Both the position numbers and the translations under genes were made by a program. 64,000 nt of DNA from Dendrophyllia cribrosa. Lineage: Eukaryota > Cnidaria > Anthozoa > Scleractinia > Dendrophylliidae. The stretch's first letter is position 1, and the number at the start of each line of letters is the position of its first letter. The stretch lies in the NCBI GenBank assembly GCA_024195265.1, contig JAJLRJ010000007.1, forward strand, positions 28,952,225-29,016,224, in the 5' to 3' direction. The notes beneath the pieces were generated by a model. The model saw only the letters and a program-made list of their open reading frames with translations, ran no database searches and was not told the origin of the DNA. Below are positions 26,401-34,100 of the stretch, in pieces.

Positions 26401-28417
26401 GACGCTAAACAGAACAACACCATACAAATTCTCGAATTTGAAGAAAATGGTTCTTCCAACGAACATAAATTCTGAATTCTGGTTGATTATGATAAATTAT
26501 TCATACTTGCCTCTGGCTGAAACCAAAAACACATTTTGAGTGAACAGAAAAAACGTCAACCCATGCCACTCGATTCCATTCGATGGGCACGCAAAATGTA
26601 TGGTGTACGATGTTTTTCTGTCTGCAATAAAGAAATTACTCTGCCCTTTCAAGTGTGGTGTTCTCGAACAAAATACCTCGCATACAATCATGCAATCCCT
26701 TCTTAACGGTTGATGCTCTCAAAGGAAACGAAAAAAATAACTATCCAAGAAAAAACAATACAACAGCCCAATTAATTTTCCATTAAGCCCGGTTTGCATT
26801 GGAGATGATGCCATGTTAAAAGGTTGCTATTAACAGCGAGTCAGTGATAAGGGAAAGCGCGCCTGTAACACGTGGGGTTTTGCTTTAACCATTTCGAAAT
26901 AATCCGTTGCATCCAAATTAATGAAACTCTGCTCCATTGACAAAAGTCGAGTGAAAAATCTGACACTGCTAAAGCCAGGATAACTTTGATAAATTCGGAA
27001 CGCATGGATAAACACTCACAAACGCAGCCACCTAATGGCGCGACCTTTCGGACATAATTCGCTTGAAATCTAATTCTCACCTCGTTTACTTTTAAGCGCA
27101 AACGACAGAACAGTCTGTGAAAGTTTTAAAATATACACAGTTCATAAGATTATGTGCCTCTTTGGCGTTTTTAACGGAGGCGACGAAACTTAGACCGAAG
27201 CTAATTGGCCTATTATACGAAGCAAGACCTTTATTTGCAGAAGTTATTAGTGGAAATTAGATTGACAATACACGCACATACGACTAGCTACTCCTACACG
27301 TTTCTTACCTCGATTTGAATCATTAAGGCACCGCCAAAAGGAAATCTGAAAGAAGAGGATTAGGAGACACAGAATTAGTGTTATGGGCGGCGAAAAAGCT
27401 GGTTATCTGCTGCACTTCTTCGGCTCATTGCAGATAATTGTTATGCTGTGACACTCACAAAAAGCGACAAAGCACTTGCTCAAACATACCAGAATATACG
27501 AAATTCTACTTACCAAATGGCCCGGGCAATGTTTGGGAAGTTCACGGAGTTTTTGATAGCGTAAACTGAGGTCTCCTTCGGCATCCAACTGACATAAGAG
27601 AATCAAAACAACATACACAGATGTTAGCGGTGAGCATTTGAATCCAATTTGCCTACGGTCTAAAATAAACTTGCATATGTGTGAATAAGTTGACACTCAC
27701 AAAGTACAGCAAAATTTCACACTCGACGCTTTGAAAGCGATCGAGATGAAGTAATCATCTACTAAGTTACAACAATGAATCGTTGCTTTTCAGTTTGCTT
27801 GGACTTTCAATGTCCCGCCGGGCAAGATAAAAGAGATCGTATGTAGCATGAACATTACCTCATTACAGTGATGTTTGCAAGCCCCAAATTCAGCAGCATT
27901 TGAACAGCAACTGATGGCTGGAAGATGGGCTGTGAGATAAACGAACGAAAATATTATAGTTGTAAAAGCCTCCTGAAGATTTCTACTAACGAATTTTGAC
28001 GGGGAAATCCATCCATTTGACGTAAATCCCAACTAACCCGCAGACCAACATCGAACCACCGGAAATTTACATTCAATTCAATACGGGAAGATTCATTCGG
28101 ATTCGCGTGGTTGTCTTAATTATTTCTTCTGTTAAATCCACAAACCGTGATTAATTCTAACAACCTAAAACCAACAGAACTACCAGTTCACAAAAGACCC
28201 GACTAAGGCGCGAGATTAAGCGACGCGAGAAGCGAACAAACACCAGAATCCCTGCGTAGCGAGATTCTAGCGGTTGTAAGATGAATGAGCGCATACGGAG
28301 AGGATGAGAAATGATGTCGAAAATAATCACGGAATCGCTCCGTAATACCTTACCTTGGCCTCTGACGCCTATCAGAACAGCACAGGCAAGCCATAATGTG
28401 CCAAAGAGCACGAGCAT
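4181..28417 (-). CDS. RECK: RECK, GPI-anchored Kazal-type protease inhibitor and Wnt co-receptor (complete, 34 coding exons)
   Basis: The exons join without a phase break into 1008 residues; human RECK has 971. Order: signal peptide (1-20); five CC cysteine-knot repeats with CC at about 29-30, 99-100, 145-146, 216-217 and 301-302; a cysteine-rich middle (about 317-500); a CNPNPC module; Kazal-like modules (about 650-710, 735-778 and 779-815); and a C-terminal domain ending in a hydrophobic run (about 988-1003) and five polar residues, as expected for a GPI signal. Stretches such as MFRSCN, DIKKCLPETWK and HPCNPNPC align with vertebrate RECK. In vertebrates RECK restrains MMP2, MMP9 and MMP14 and, with ADGRA2, presents Wnt7; the cnidarian role is not known to me. 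The start is the only ATG giving a signal peptide. All introns are GT-AG. Confidence 0.96.
4641..4730 (-). CDS. RECK: RECK exon 33
   Basis: It encodes TECDLFGYHSLEGDIVVLVM, matching vertebrate PQCDVFGYFSIESEIVILII. Confidence 0.95.
4853..4974 (-). CDS. RECK: RECK exon 32
   Basis: Residues 855-895 form a cysteine-free helical segment ending EQVFLLLRRHIST, matching vertebrate ITVLEILQKIRMHVS. Confidence 0.93.
5115..5210 (-). CDS. RECK: RECK exon 31
   Basis: It encodes CKNVKCPELKPPHCNGIIPP and GACCSHC, matching vertebrate VKCP...PIIPPGACCPLC. Confidence 0.94.
5653..5785 (-). CDS. RECK: RECK exon 30: third Kazal-like module
   Basis: It encodes PVVCGVNGETYSSTCAAHSA, close to vertebrate PVCGHNGETYSSVCAAYSD, then VDYEGRC. 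Confidence 0.95.
6209..6336 (-). CDS. RECK: RECK exon 29: second Kazal-like module
   Basis: It encodes DPVCDTDNRQHPNLCSLQFN and RKSLAYRGFCK, matching vertebrate DPVCDTDHMEHNNLCTLYQRGKSLSYKGPC. Confidence 0.94.
6604..6665 (-). CDS. RECK: RECK exon 28
   Basis: It encodes CIVERKTCLSITDPCHQFYC, matching vertebrate CIPKPQVCLTTFDKFGCSQYEC but slightly shorter. Confidence 0.91.
6952..7129. mobile_element. Tc1/mariner-type MITE (CAGTCGAACCTCC ends)
   Basis: CAGTCGAACCTCCCGTAGGCGG-type left end and GGAGGTTCGACTG right end are inverted and flanked by TA. The inside repeats GTGTCCGC(C/T)TA motifs. It is nested in the Mutator-like element. Confidence 0.75.
7141..7530 (-). pseudogene. Reverse-transcriptase relic, Penelope-like
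   Basis: A minus-strand frame has GSKMAVSFANIFTAKMETEI, followed after a gap by LLRRIYKEPPLVSYKRGRSL and KDTVILIRAKL. These two blocks look like inner and C-terminal pieces of Penelope-like reverse transcriptases, with most of the enzyme missing. It is too short and frame-broken to function. Assignment is by memory of motif style; another retroelement class is possible. Confidence 0.45.
8009..8098 (-). CDS. RECK: RECK exon 27
   Basis: It encodes CVGPPNFEFKLGNC, closing the first Kazal-like module, and DPCQPNPCASDEK, the second DPCxPNPC module. Confidence 0.93.
8296..8430. mobile_element. Degraded copy of the MITE at 2700-2900
   Basis: Blocks GCCTCTTTGAAAATGAGGCT, a CATATGAATG segment and GACAACTAGAAAATGGTCTA follow the order of the intact copy with many substitutions. 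It lies in RECK intron 26. Confidence 0.5.
8450..8591 (-). CDS. RECK: RECK exon 26: first Kazal-like module
   Basis: A basic/acidic linker is followed by LPCACENVYLPVCGSDAKTY and PNSCVA, the Kazal pattern CxC...PVCGxDxxTYxNxC. It ends in phase 2. Confidence 0.93.
8764..8877 (-). CDS. RECK: RECK exon 25
   Basis: It encodes DDCNLCTCFSGEVTCTKRHC, matching vertebrate IDCNVCSCFAGNLVCSTRLC. It leads into the first Kazal-like module. Confidence 0.93.
9415..9544 (-). CDS. RECK: RECK exon 24
   Basis: It encodes VPSGRVGCFKICHCD and the six-cysteine stretch to GKRETI, matching vertebrate EVGCYKICSCG and GGKRKS. Confidence 0.94.
9814..9869 (-). CDS. RECK: RECK exon 23
   Basis: It encodes GCPLGDASSFLVRVGEFAR, matching vertebrate GCKLGEASDFIVRQGTLIQ. 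Confidence 0.93.
10443..10553 (-). CDS. RECK: RECK exon 22: CNPNPC module
   Basis: It encodes THPCNPNPCAKHQVCDINRS and a further cysteine pair, matching the vertebrate HPCNPNPCPANELCEVNR segment. Confidence 0.94.
10827..10859 (-). CDS. RECK: RECK exon 21 (33 nt)
   Basis: It encodes PSKYADVTDE, a linker before the CNPNPC module. Both ends are in phase 1. Confidence 0.85.
11183..11319 (-). CDS. RECK: RECK exon 20
   Basis: Residues 444-489 include PDCVDILQKCRNSS and ENICDALSPPDKQAPCISL, matching the end of the vertebrate cysteine-rich domain. Confidence 0.94.
11490..11625. repeat. ATAAAGTTAT tail followed by ATT microsatellite
   Basis: AATAAAGTTAT is followed by an (ATT)n run to about 11622. 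This form is typical of the 3' tails of LINE or SINE copies. Nothing recognisable lies upstream. Confidence 0.5.
11637..11783. mobile_element. MITE with TTAAAGGCCCATGTT ends
   Basis: TTAAAGGCCCATGTT on the left mirrors AACATGGACCTTTAA on the right. The same family appears at 39232-39413, sharing the inner GTTTTTGTTTTGAAA block. Confidence 0.6.
11888..11952 (-). CDS. RECK: RECK exon 19
   Basis: It encodes AIACVLQIKPCSIKSHRSTI, matching vertebrate AIACSLQIKPCHSKSRGSII. It ends in phase 2. Confidence 0.93.
12321..12474 (-). CDS. RECK: RECK exon 18
   Basis: Residues 371-422 include HTEMFRSCNSKSDYEAKKYM and end with KDIKKCLPETWK, both strongly conserved in the vertebrate protein. Confidence 0.95.
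12541..12665 (-). mobile_element. tRNA-derived SINE
   Basis: Read on the minus strand, a tRNA-like head carries an A-box-like GTGTAGTTGTTAGTGG and a B-box-like GGTTTGAACCT, followed by a body with TTGTTTCCTTAGACAAGAAA. The CCTTGGGCAAGAAACTTT-type body is shared by invertebrate SINEs. It lies in RECK intron 17. Confidence 0.6.
12721..12781 (-). CDS. RECK: RECK exon 17
   Basis: It encodes TEPCQLGCSGLSFCTNFNN, matching vertebrate EPCQLGCRNLTYCTNFNN. It ends in phase 2. Confidence 0.94.
13140..13500. repeat. Diverged repeat rich in GATCGGCGGATTTG motifs
   Basis: Variants of GGATCGGCGGATTTGG recur at the two ends and inside in the same orientation. It has no ORF and its class is unclear. It fills much of RECK intron 16. 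Confidence 0.4.
13558..13585 (-). CDS. RECK: RECK exon 16 (28 nt)
   Basis: It encodes VSMMNCFAD, matching vertebrate VSMLTCLAD. Acceptor TTTTGCAG, donor GATG/GTGAGT. Confidence 0.9.
13798..13872 (-). CDS. RECK: RECK exon 15
   Basis: It encodes 25 residues from MYKSIWGKTQNWQDFGEKC, matching the vertebrate SMSWGNTQSWQEFDRFC segment. Confidence 0.93.
14216..14286 (-). CDS. RECK: RECK exon 14: fifth CC cysteine-knot
   Basis: It encodes GIDGAKLQCCSKAKDSSCWR with CC at 301-302. It is very close to vertebrate GLDGAKLHCCSKANTSTCRE. Confidence 0.94.
14663..14704 (-). CDS. RECK: RECK exon 13 (42 nt)
   Basis: It encodes a proline-rich linker, PVCPTGTPPPPLP, equivalent to the vertebrate HPPPSTG linker before the fifth knot. 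Confidence 0.88.
15119..15167 (-). CDS. RECK: RECK exon 12 (49 nt)
   Basis: It encodes RNVFWNCLLANADRKP, the conserved W-x-C closing the fourth knot. The acceptor TTGTTCTTCAG ends just upstream at 15168. Confidence 0.91.
15479..15550 (-). repeat. tRNA-like pseudogene or SINE head
   Basis: On the minus strand the sequence GCCACGATAGTCAAGTGG... has a canonical A box (TAGTCAAGTGG) and a B-box-like GAGTTCAACTC at the expected spacing. The 3' end does not pair with the 5' acceptor strand, so it is not a working tRNA. Confidence 0.45.
16115..17467 (+). mobile_element. Possible P-like element with THAP-like exon
   Basis: AGGACCCTAGTCA at 16115-16127 is the exact reverse complement of 17455-17467. 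Inside, a plus-strand exon ends YCIVPSCVNES before a GTATGT donor; CxxxxC followed by N recalls the start of THAP zinc fingers of P-type transposases. No further THAP motif or catalytic part is visible and no convincing target duplication was found. It lies in RECK intron 11. Confidence 0.3.
16338..16533. mobile_element. LINE 3' tail ending in TGAA microsatellite
   Basis: A GCAAATAAAGAATGAATGAA tail runs into (TGAA)n to about 16482. The 12-base CCTCATGGTTTC occurs at 16338-16349 and again at 16522-16533 and may be the target duplication, though about 37 bases after the microsatellite remain unexplained. Confidence 0.4.
17549..17635 (-). CDS. RECK: RECK exon 11
   Basis: It encodes 29 residues including VIKNLVDSCGQPFAQDNAE, matching the vertebrate helix after the fourth knot. 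Both ends are in phase 0. Confidence 0.92.
17743..17804 (-). CDS. RECK: RECK exon 10: fourth CC cysteine-knot
   Basis: It encodes LKCCKKLKADDLKCKRTCRQ with CC at 216-217. In vertebrates the fourth knot is the one implicated in Wnt7 recognition. Confidence 0.92.
17917..17943 (-). CDS. RECK: RECK exon 9 (27-nt micro-exon)
   Basis: It encodes VQGSDSRPK between a TTTTTCTATAG acceptor and an AAAG/GTGATT donor. It starts and ends in phase 1, so it could be skipped without a frameshift. It is the least certain of the exons. Confidence 0.75.
18311..18368. repeat. 17-bp tandem repeat, about 3.4 copies
   Basis: GTGGTCGCAATAAGGAG is repeated with one or two changes per copy. It lies 30 bases beyond exon 8 of RECK, downstream of its donor. 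Confidence 0.7.
18399..18531 (-). CDS. RECK: RECK exon 8
   Basis: Residues 160-203 include VKDACAVSMYGHDVISCVAN, matching the vertebrate segment between the third and fourth knots. It ends in phase 1. Confidence 0.92.
19143..19198 (-). CDS. RECK: RECK exon 7: third CC cysteine-knot
   Basis: It encodes SRDCCKNAPWKCTRACQV with CC at 145-146. Donor GTG/GTAAGG. Confidence 0.92.
19296..19329 (-). CDS. RECK: RECK exon 6 (34 nt)
   Basis: It encodes SAMFRCVDRHQ, equivalent to vertebrate NALFSCISR, and closes the second knot. Donor CAGG/GTGAGA in phase 1. Confidence 0.9.
19803..19942 (-). CDS. RECK: RECK exon 5: second CC cysteine-knot
   Basis: Residues 83-129 hold ARTCCLLPKSLKCRKACRKG and the following acidic/basic helix. 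It is separated from exon 4 by the largest intron, about 7.4 kb. Confidence 0.93.
20010..20236. mobile_element. TA-flanked MITE (AAGGGGCAGTATCACGAGG ends)
   Basis: AAGGGGCAGTATCACGAGGT on the left is mirrored by CCTCGTGATACTGCCCCTT on the right, with TA on both sides. Inside, CTTGAAAATG and related blocks add no ORF. Confidence 0.75.
20281..20690. mobile_element. G/C-run MITE family copy, expanded
   Basis: Blocks CCATATAAAAATGACAGGGG, AGGGTGCTAAAAT and GAGCACCCCAACATTTCTAT follow the order of the copy at 38608-38905. About 100 extra bases lie in the middle. Confidence 0.55.
21078..21541. mobile_element. MITE with CCCGGGGGGGGGTACTCCC ends
   Basis: The left end CAGTACGCCCGGGGGGGGGT is mirrored by a right end of AGTACTCCCCCACC and GGCCAGTAC. 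The interior repeats TAGTCTAGAATAGGGT motifs. This resembles a family frequent in coral genomes. Confidence 0.65.
23833..24046. mobile_element. MITE in an AT microsatellite (GCATGCAGGTTAAATC ends)
   Basis: The left arm ATGCAGGTTAAATCAG...GAATCAGTATTCAATCTA is mirrored at 23990-24046. It sits between two (AT)n tracts. The centre has CCCTAACCCTAGC and GGGTTAGC, looking like short telomere-type motifs by chance. Confidence 0.65.
27309..27345 (-). CDS. RECK: RECK exon 4 (37 nt)
   Basis: It encodes ISFWRCLNDSNR, equivalent to the vertebrate WNCMNSS segment that closes the first knot. Acceptor CTTTCAG, donor CGAG/GTAAGA. Confidence 0.9.
27514..27588 (-). CDS. RECK: RECK exon 3
   Basis: Residues 46-70 end LRELPKHCPGHL, matching the vertebrate segment before the conserved tryptophan. 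Both boundaries are in phase 0. Confidence 0.92.
27859..27929 (-). CDS. RECK: RECK exon 2: first CC cysteine-knot
   Basis: Residues 22-45 carry ISCCSNAAEFGACKHHCNE, the first CC repeat. Acceptor TTTATCTCACAG, donor GAG/GTAATG. Confidence 0.93.
28354..28417 (-). CDS. RECK: RECK exon 1: signal peptide
   Basis: ATG at 28415-28417 starts MLVLFGTLWLACAVLIGVRG, a standard secretory signal peptide. The donor CAAG/GTAAGG follows in phase 1. Confidence 0.93.
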
Positions 28418-28660
28418 GTTGTCGGGGAGAGATCAAGAGCTGCATGGACTATGTCGAGCACTTTCCAGGCTAAAGAATATCAAACGGTGCATGGTTAGTG
28501 TTATAGAAATGATGGCAGATATGCGCCTCTCAAAAGTAAGCCATTCAACGACCAATCACATCAAACGGCCAATTAGCGGGAAATTGTTGCGAGCAAAACC
28601 AACCAATCAGCAGCGCATATTCAAGACGACGTGTGACGCTTAGTGTTGTAAAGCAACCCA
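28418..28660 (-). promoter_or_regulatory. RECK proximal promoter region
   Basis: Upstream of the RECK ATG there are three CCAAT motifs on the plus strand (28552-28556, 28569-28573, 28603-28607), so ATTGG as RECK sees them. The sequence GCGGGAAA at 28576-28583 matches the E2F consensus. No TATA box is evident. Site functions are inferred from motif match only. Confidence 0.4.
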
Positions 28661-30640
28661 CTTAGTTTGTTTTGGGTTTGTGAGCTGTAATCGGGATAAT
28701 GGATCAAATCAGGATGTTGTGACAGCTCAGAAGGCTAAAAAAATTACCTAGTCTCTTGTTTGTTTTGTATTGTCTGCTTTATTTAGAATTCAAACTGTAC
28801 TTTTTTTAATGTGGATTAAGGAAGTTTAAAGTGTTAGCAATAAATGAAATCGACAAGCGAGTGTTGTCGATTTCGAGCGAATATGCAATTCGTTCGTCCG
28901 CGCGAACGGTTTTACCCCTGGACATTTTACCTCCCTAAACCTACGAGAAAGTAACATAAAACCACAAAACCCTCCATTTTACAACATTCACATAAAAGAT
29001 ACTTCAAAAATTCCCTGACAAAGTCAGAATTTGAGTATGTTTGGACTTGCAGTTGTCTCGAGTTTTTCCTGTCAATTTTCTTTCCGTCTTTCAAAGATAC
29101 GTTCGTCATATCTTTTGGCCCCTTGTCAAGAAATCCAAATTACGCACAAAAAGCGATCGAAGTTGTCATGTGGAAGGAAATTATCTCGATGTAAATATTC
29201 ATCGCGCGTAGGTCTCCCAGCCAGATAACTTTCGTGACATTTCGATAACCGAAGGTGGTCGCGCGACAAATGAGGCTTCGCCCAGTTCCCGATTAATAGT
29301 GACAGGCTGTCCAAAGTGTGAGCGCAAATGCATCTAAAATTGCTTTTAGATTTAGGAGAGGATTAACGTCTTCGCCGCAAAGATGTTGATGGTGTTTGAT
29401 GGAAGATATAATGAGCCTATACGATAAGACAAGAATGCAAACAACCCGATAAAAATCCATCCATATTTTAAACTGCCATTAACATGATGATTGTTGCGGA
29501 CAAAGAAAGTTGAAAACGCTTTTACCAGAAAAGCGGTCATTTGCATAGAAATATTGGCTTCGAAAGATGCCTATTTTTTTAGCCACGTTATCCTAAACTA
29601 AACAGATCTCGACTTTTATTTTTGTTCCCCGAACAAGCAAAGCTTAAATTTGTGTTTATTTGTTTTTCACGAGTGTTTATTCTTCACAAAGGTTTTTTTA
29701 AAGTCACTCTTTTCTTCCCACAAACTCTCTTTAGCCCGAGGCGATGTGATAAAAAGAGCAGGTTTGATATGTGCATTATTGGTTTCTATTTAAAATGTTT
29801 ATTCTTCTCGTAAGCTCTTACGCATTTATAATTGGAGCGAAATGTTTTGTTCCCATACGATACAAATCGATCAGAATACTCAGTTTATAATGGACACATT
29901 TCTACCTGCAAATATTAATTTATAAACTCAGTCTGATCCAACTACGCTTGAGTGACATTCAATGCACTTTGGGTGGTTATAAAAAATTTACAACGACCCC
30001 TTTTGTGATCGAATATTCATTACTGCCTTCAGTAATCTGTCTAAGCCTGGTAAACTGTCTATATTATTTACAATATTTTGTAAAATCCTTGCTGTTGATA
30101 AGTAAAATCAAGGATAAGTTTGTAATCCCTCGTCTTAACTCTTGACCTGTTTCTAGGCCCCCAGTACATCAAGAGTGGGAAGTGAATCAAACCCGGTTTC
30201 CTCAGTCATTGGTTTCCTTTTCAAAAAACATGGTTTCCTGATTTTAGCTGGGGGCTCCATTTGACCACAAATCTCTTAATCTCTACATCCTGCTTTTAAA
30301 ATGCCATTATTTGTCTTGTTGCATCCTATTTCTGAGCATAATAGACCCACATTACTTTTATCCGATTTTGTCTCCGTACTCTGGCCTCATTTACGCCTTT
30401 ACTTATCCCATTTAACCTTATCTTTTATTTCGACATTTCGTAAATCTCGTGTGATTTCATTTTACGAATCCAAATTGCTCAAAGTAACTGCTTAAAATTC
30501 AGATTTCGACAGATTAGTCTGCAGTGTTAGGTCCGTCAGGGATATAAACCCAGAAATACTGTACAATTAGCTAAACTTCTTACAGACAATTCATTCCCAC
30601 CTGTCCCACCTGTCCGTGGGGACTCGGAGTAAAAGAGGAA
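28661..30640. other. Intergenic, no gene seen
   Basis: Only short chance ORFs are present. I found no splice-consistent exons, no strong repeat and no RNA gene. Confidence 0.5.
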
Positions 30641-30705
30641 GAAGTGAAACTGATTATCAAAACAAAGCAAAAAACCTGAAATAAAATAAATTGGCAGCAA
30701 GAAGG

Positions 30706-30893
30706 ATGGGTCCAAGTCTAATTGGCAAAATCTTATTCAAACAAATCAGAGGTACGTCATCAGTATGGAATGTTATGATTCTCCAGAAGTTTTTTGATTC
30801 TGATTAAAGACATGTTACTTTTTTGTAGTTATATTCTTTGGCCCAGCACTAGCTGTCTATGTTGTGCGCTTATTTTCAGCCGAAGTCCAATAA
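30706..30893 (+). CDS. Candidate 36-residue single-pass microprotein, two exons
   Basis: Exon 1 (706-751 of this block) starts with AGAAGGATGGG and encodes MGPSLIGKILFKQIR. The donor GTACGT follows 30751. The acceptor TTTTTTGTAG ends at 30828, and exon 2 (30829-30893) continues in frame with VIFFGPALAVYVVRLFSAEV, Q and TAA. The product would be a basic N-terminus followed by one hydrophobic segment, the shape of small mitochondrial membrane subunits. I do not recognise a family and the intron is only 77 bases. Chance is a real possibility. Confidence 0.3.
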
Positions 30894-31078
30894 GAAGATT
30901 CGGGTATCTCCATTCATAAAACCAGTGTTACACAGGGATTGGACCGAGTTCAACAGGCCTGGGGGTGCCTATCGCCAGTTTGCGCAGCAAGAGACGACAC
31001 CACCCCCCATCCCCCAACCCTCCGTTCCATCCCCCACCCCATCTCTGGATAAAATGCTTGTCCACCGCAAGGTTTCAG
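30871..31078 (+). other. Protein-like open segment, possible orphan exon
   Basis: After TTATTTTCAG, a frame offset from the microprotein reads PKSNKKIRVSPFIKPVLHRD and WTEFNRPGGAYRQFAQQ, then a proline-rich stretch. The composition looks coding but no partner exon was found. It overlaps the end of the candidate microprotein. Confidence 0.2.
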
Positions 31079-31129
31079 TAGTATTTCTTTTCTTCCCAAC
31101 CGGTTCTTCGCCAGTGGGAACATGGTGAT

Positions 31130-34100
31130 GGATACTTGTGATTTTCTGTCATTTTTTAAAGAGTACACTACTGAATTAGGAAGAGCCCAATTAGGGCCAC
31201 GCCCAAATTGATAGGATCAGTACAGATTAGACCCTTTGTTTAACACACTTCTGACTCCTCCTTTAATACAATAAACAGCATTCCTTATTCCAAAGCAAAA
31301 ATCTCTTTCCGAATTTGTCAAGGTGAAGACCACAAAATCACAATACAGTGTTTTTAGCGAACTCGCAGGAAGTCATTTTAATTTGCCTGGGTAACAAACA
31401 TATGGTGTAGGATTCTCAAAACCTGAGTAATCTCTGACACTGATTTTGACACGTTTGCCATTGTCGGTAAACAGCAAAGCCCGCTTGTGTTTGCACATGC
31501 CTTATATCAAGATAAAAATAGAATGGAAAACGGTCGAGGTCAAATTTTTAGAAATTCAACCCAGGGTCAATTCAGTAAGTCAACAAGTGGTTTGAGAACC
31601 ATCAACCGTTAATTAGTCCACATTTAACCGGGATTTTTCCCTTTTGTTTATTTTGTTTTCTTTGAGTTTATACTACATCACTTGCCTGTAAACTTTTAAC
31701 CTAAATAAAGGTATTTATTGTGCTGCTACTGTGGGAATATCATTTGTTTGGTCCTGTTTTTCCGAGCTATTTATGTCACATCGACACGCTTTGTAAGAGT
31801 ACCATGTTCTTGTTCCAGTCGGCCAGAAATTGAAGCCGACGGTACCGACAGACATGAAGGATTAAAAAAAATTGCAGGCTGTGCTTAATACCAGATTTAA
31901 TCTCTAGTGAAGAATCAAGTTTCTTTATCCAAATATTAGCAGGATAGTAATTATGTAGCCATTAAATTTTGTTGACATTGAGAAGCCATTCAGTTTTCTT
32001 GCGCGTACTCAACCCTCACGCTCCGCGCGCGCTCCACACGAACGATAATTCGAAACTAATTGAGCCCGGGCATAGAAAACAAACAGATGATTTTTAATAC
32101 CTATGCATGGACAAGATAGGAGATGGAAAACCCGACGGTGATTATGTTCAAACCCTTAAAAACTGAATTTCTCCTGTGTGTGTGTGTATTAAACGCACAA
32201 ATACCAACTGAAAAGAATCGAAGAAAAGATAAAATAAGTCGATCGGCGGAGGGAACTAGATGACACAATCGGAACAGTACACGACAACATGTGCTTTGGC
32301 TGTTTTCTGTAGTGGAATTTCTCCTCGAACTTTTTAAACATAGCAAAGTTGAAAAAAATGCCATTTTGTGTACAAGAAAGAGGCCACTTTGAATTTTCAT
32401 AAGGCGCGGCGCGCGGATAGCAATAAATTTTCATGGTCTTCATGGCCTGGTCTTTTTAATTTACTTTTCACTTTCCTCAGCTCAGCCATCAGTTCTGTAT
32501 GACAAATGGAAATCTTGGCTAAACACAAGATAAGGGGAAATCGGCTTTGGAACAACCGAGCACGCTTAGTGCGTGAAACTTGAGTTACAACTTTCCGTCC
32601 TTACATTTGTATATATATATAAAATTATATAAATTCTTGTTGCTTGAGTAGAATGGATATCGTGGAGCGCTCAACTATAGGGGAGCATAGACTGAACTCT
32701 CGTGAGGTTATATATATATGTTAGCCAAAGTCTGACTAGTTTTTTAAAAACCTAAGTGATAAGCTTCTGAGCATAGCCATTGGCTAAGATCGCTAGGGCC
32801 CTTGCCTATATTTAGAACCTGTTTAAAAAATCGGCCCAAAAGCTTTTTCACGCATGAAATTAATCTCTTGAATCTTTCAGAAATAAACCTAGTTTTCCTG
32901 TTCCCATTTTCTTTGGCGCGAGAGGTCCGTGAGTAGACGTCGAACGAATCGAGAGGCGAAAACAAACACGGAAGCTGTCAGTATTTTTATTGTATGATTG
33001 ACATTCACGTGCTCCGTTTGCTTTTGGCCAAAGTTTACGGAAAGTGCTTTACGCCATTTCATCCGTTTGGCGGTAAACAAACTTTTCATAATCAATTTTA
33101 AAATATATATATTAACGAGTAATTCCAAAGTTTTCGCCTTTTTTGTGTGATTAATTATCATTTTTCAGACATTGCTTTATGGCAAACTAAGCGGCTATTA
33201 GTTTTTTCCCTGAAGGCAGTTTTTACGATGACGTATCCTGTTGACTGAAAATGCATTTGAATTCCCGTGTTTTCTTCACAAGCGGAGATGTAGCAGAGAA
33301 CACACTTTCATCTCTTTGGGCTGGAAACTCGTTATTGTGAATACTTTGATAATTTAAAAATATTGATCGCTGTGCGATCTATTCCAGATCCTTTTATATC
33401 GTTACTTACGGCTAATTTACAGTGAAGACAGTGATTTATGAATAAGCCATTAGTCTATTAGTCTTGTTTCTGGAGGCAATTTTGGAGTGTACAGAGAATG
33501 TAATTAAAATGATAATTTGTCGCTGTTATCAAGTAAATGCGTCATGGTTTAACCACGATAATATTTGTATTCAGTGTGTGTGGCTTTGACATTGATCTCA
33601 TAGATTTCACCAAGTCTGTGGAATATTCTTTCGAGTTCGGCTTTTACTTGTAAAGTTGCCAGATTACGGAATTTTTAGGTGATCCACGCAAGACGGAACC
33701 GTTATATACATGATCTTGGCAGTGTTCTTATTTATCATGGGAGCTCAGTAGTAATTTCGATCGAATAAAATAAAAAAGTTATTTTTGCGCAATGTTGAAG
33801 TTTTGCAAAAATTAAACCGCAAAAGAAAAAAGTGAAAGCCTTGCAACTCATCGAATATTGCGAACATCGATTTTCGCGCATTTAAACGCGCGATAATAAA
33901 AGGCGATATAAGTGTGTCAGCAGGGCTTGAAAATAATGACATTAAACCCGAAGTACGTTCTACCCTTGAAAAAGGCGACAGTCGGTCTGGGGAATCAGAA
34001 GAGGTGGTTATTTTTTTAAAAAATGCACGTGTTTTTTGTAATAATCCCCTTAGTCTACGGTGCATTCAGAGATTGCGGATCTCCCAGAAGGAGCATACGG

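Larger units (their letters stand above)
19943..27308. other. RECK intron 4, 7.4 kb
   Basis: No coding segment was found on either strand. The first 1.6 kb and the stretch near 24 kb hold the inverted-repeat elements listed separately. The remainder (about 21.6-23.8 kb and 24.1-27.3 kb) is AT-rich and shows nothing recognisable. Confidence 0.6.

Noticed and set aside
28311..28643. 110-codon plus-strand ORF overlapping RECK exon 1
   Set aside because: It is antisense to the signal-peptide exon and promoter and shows no motif or splice support.
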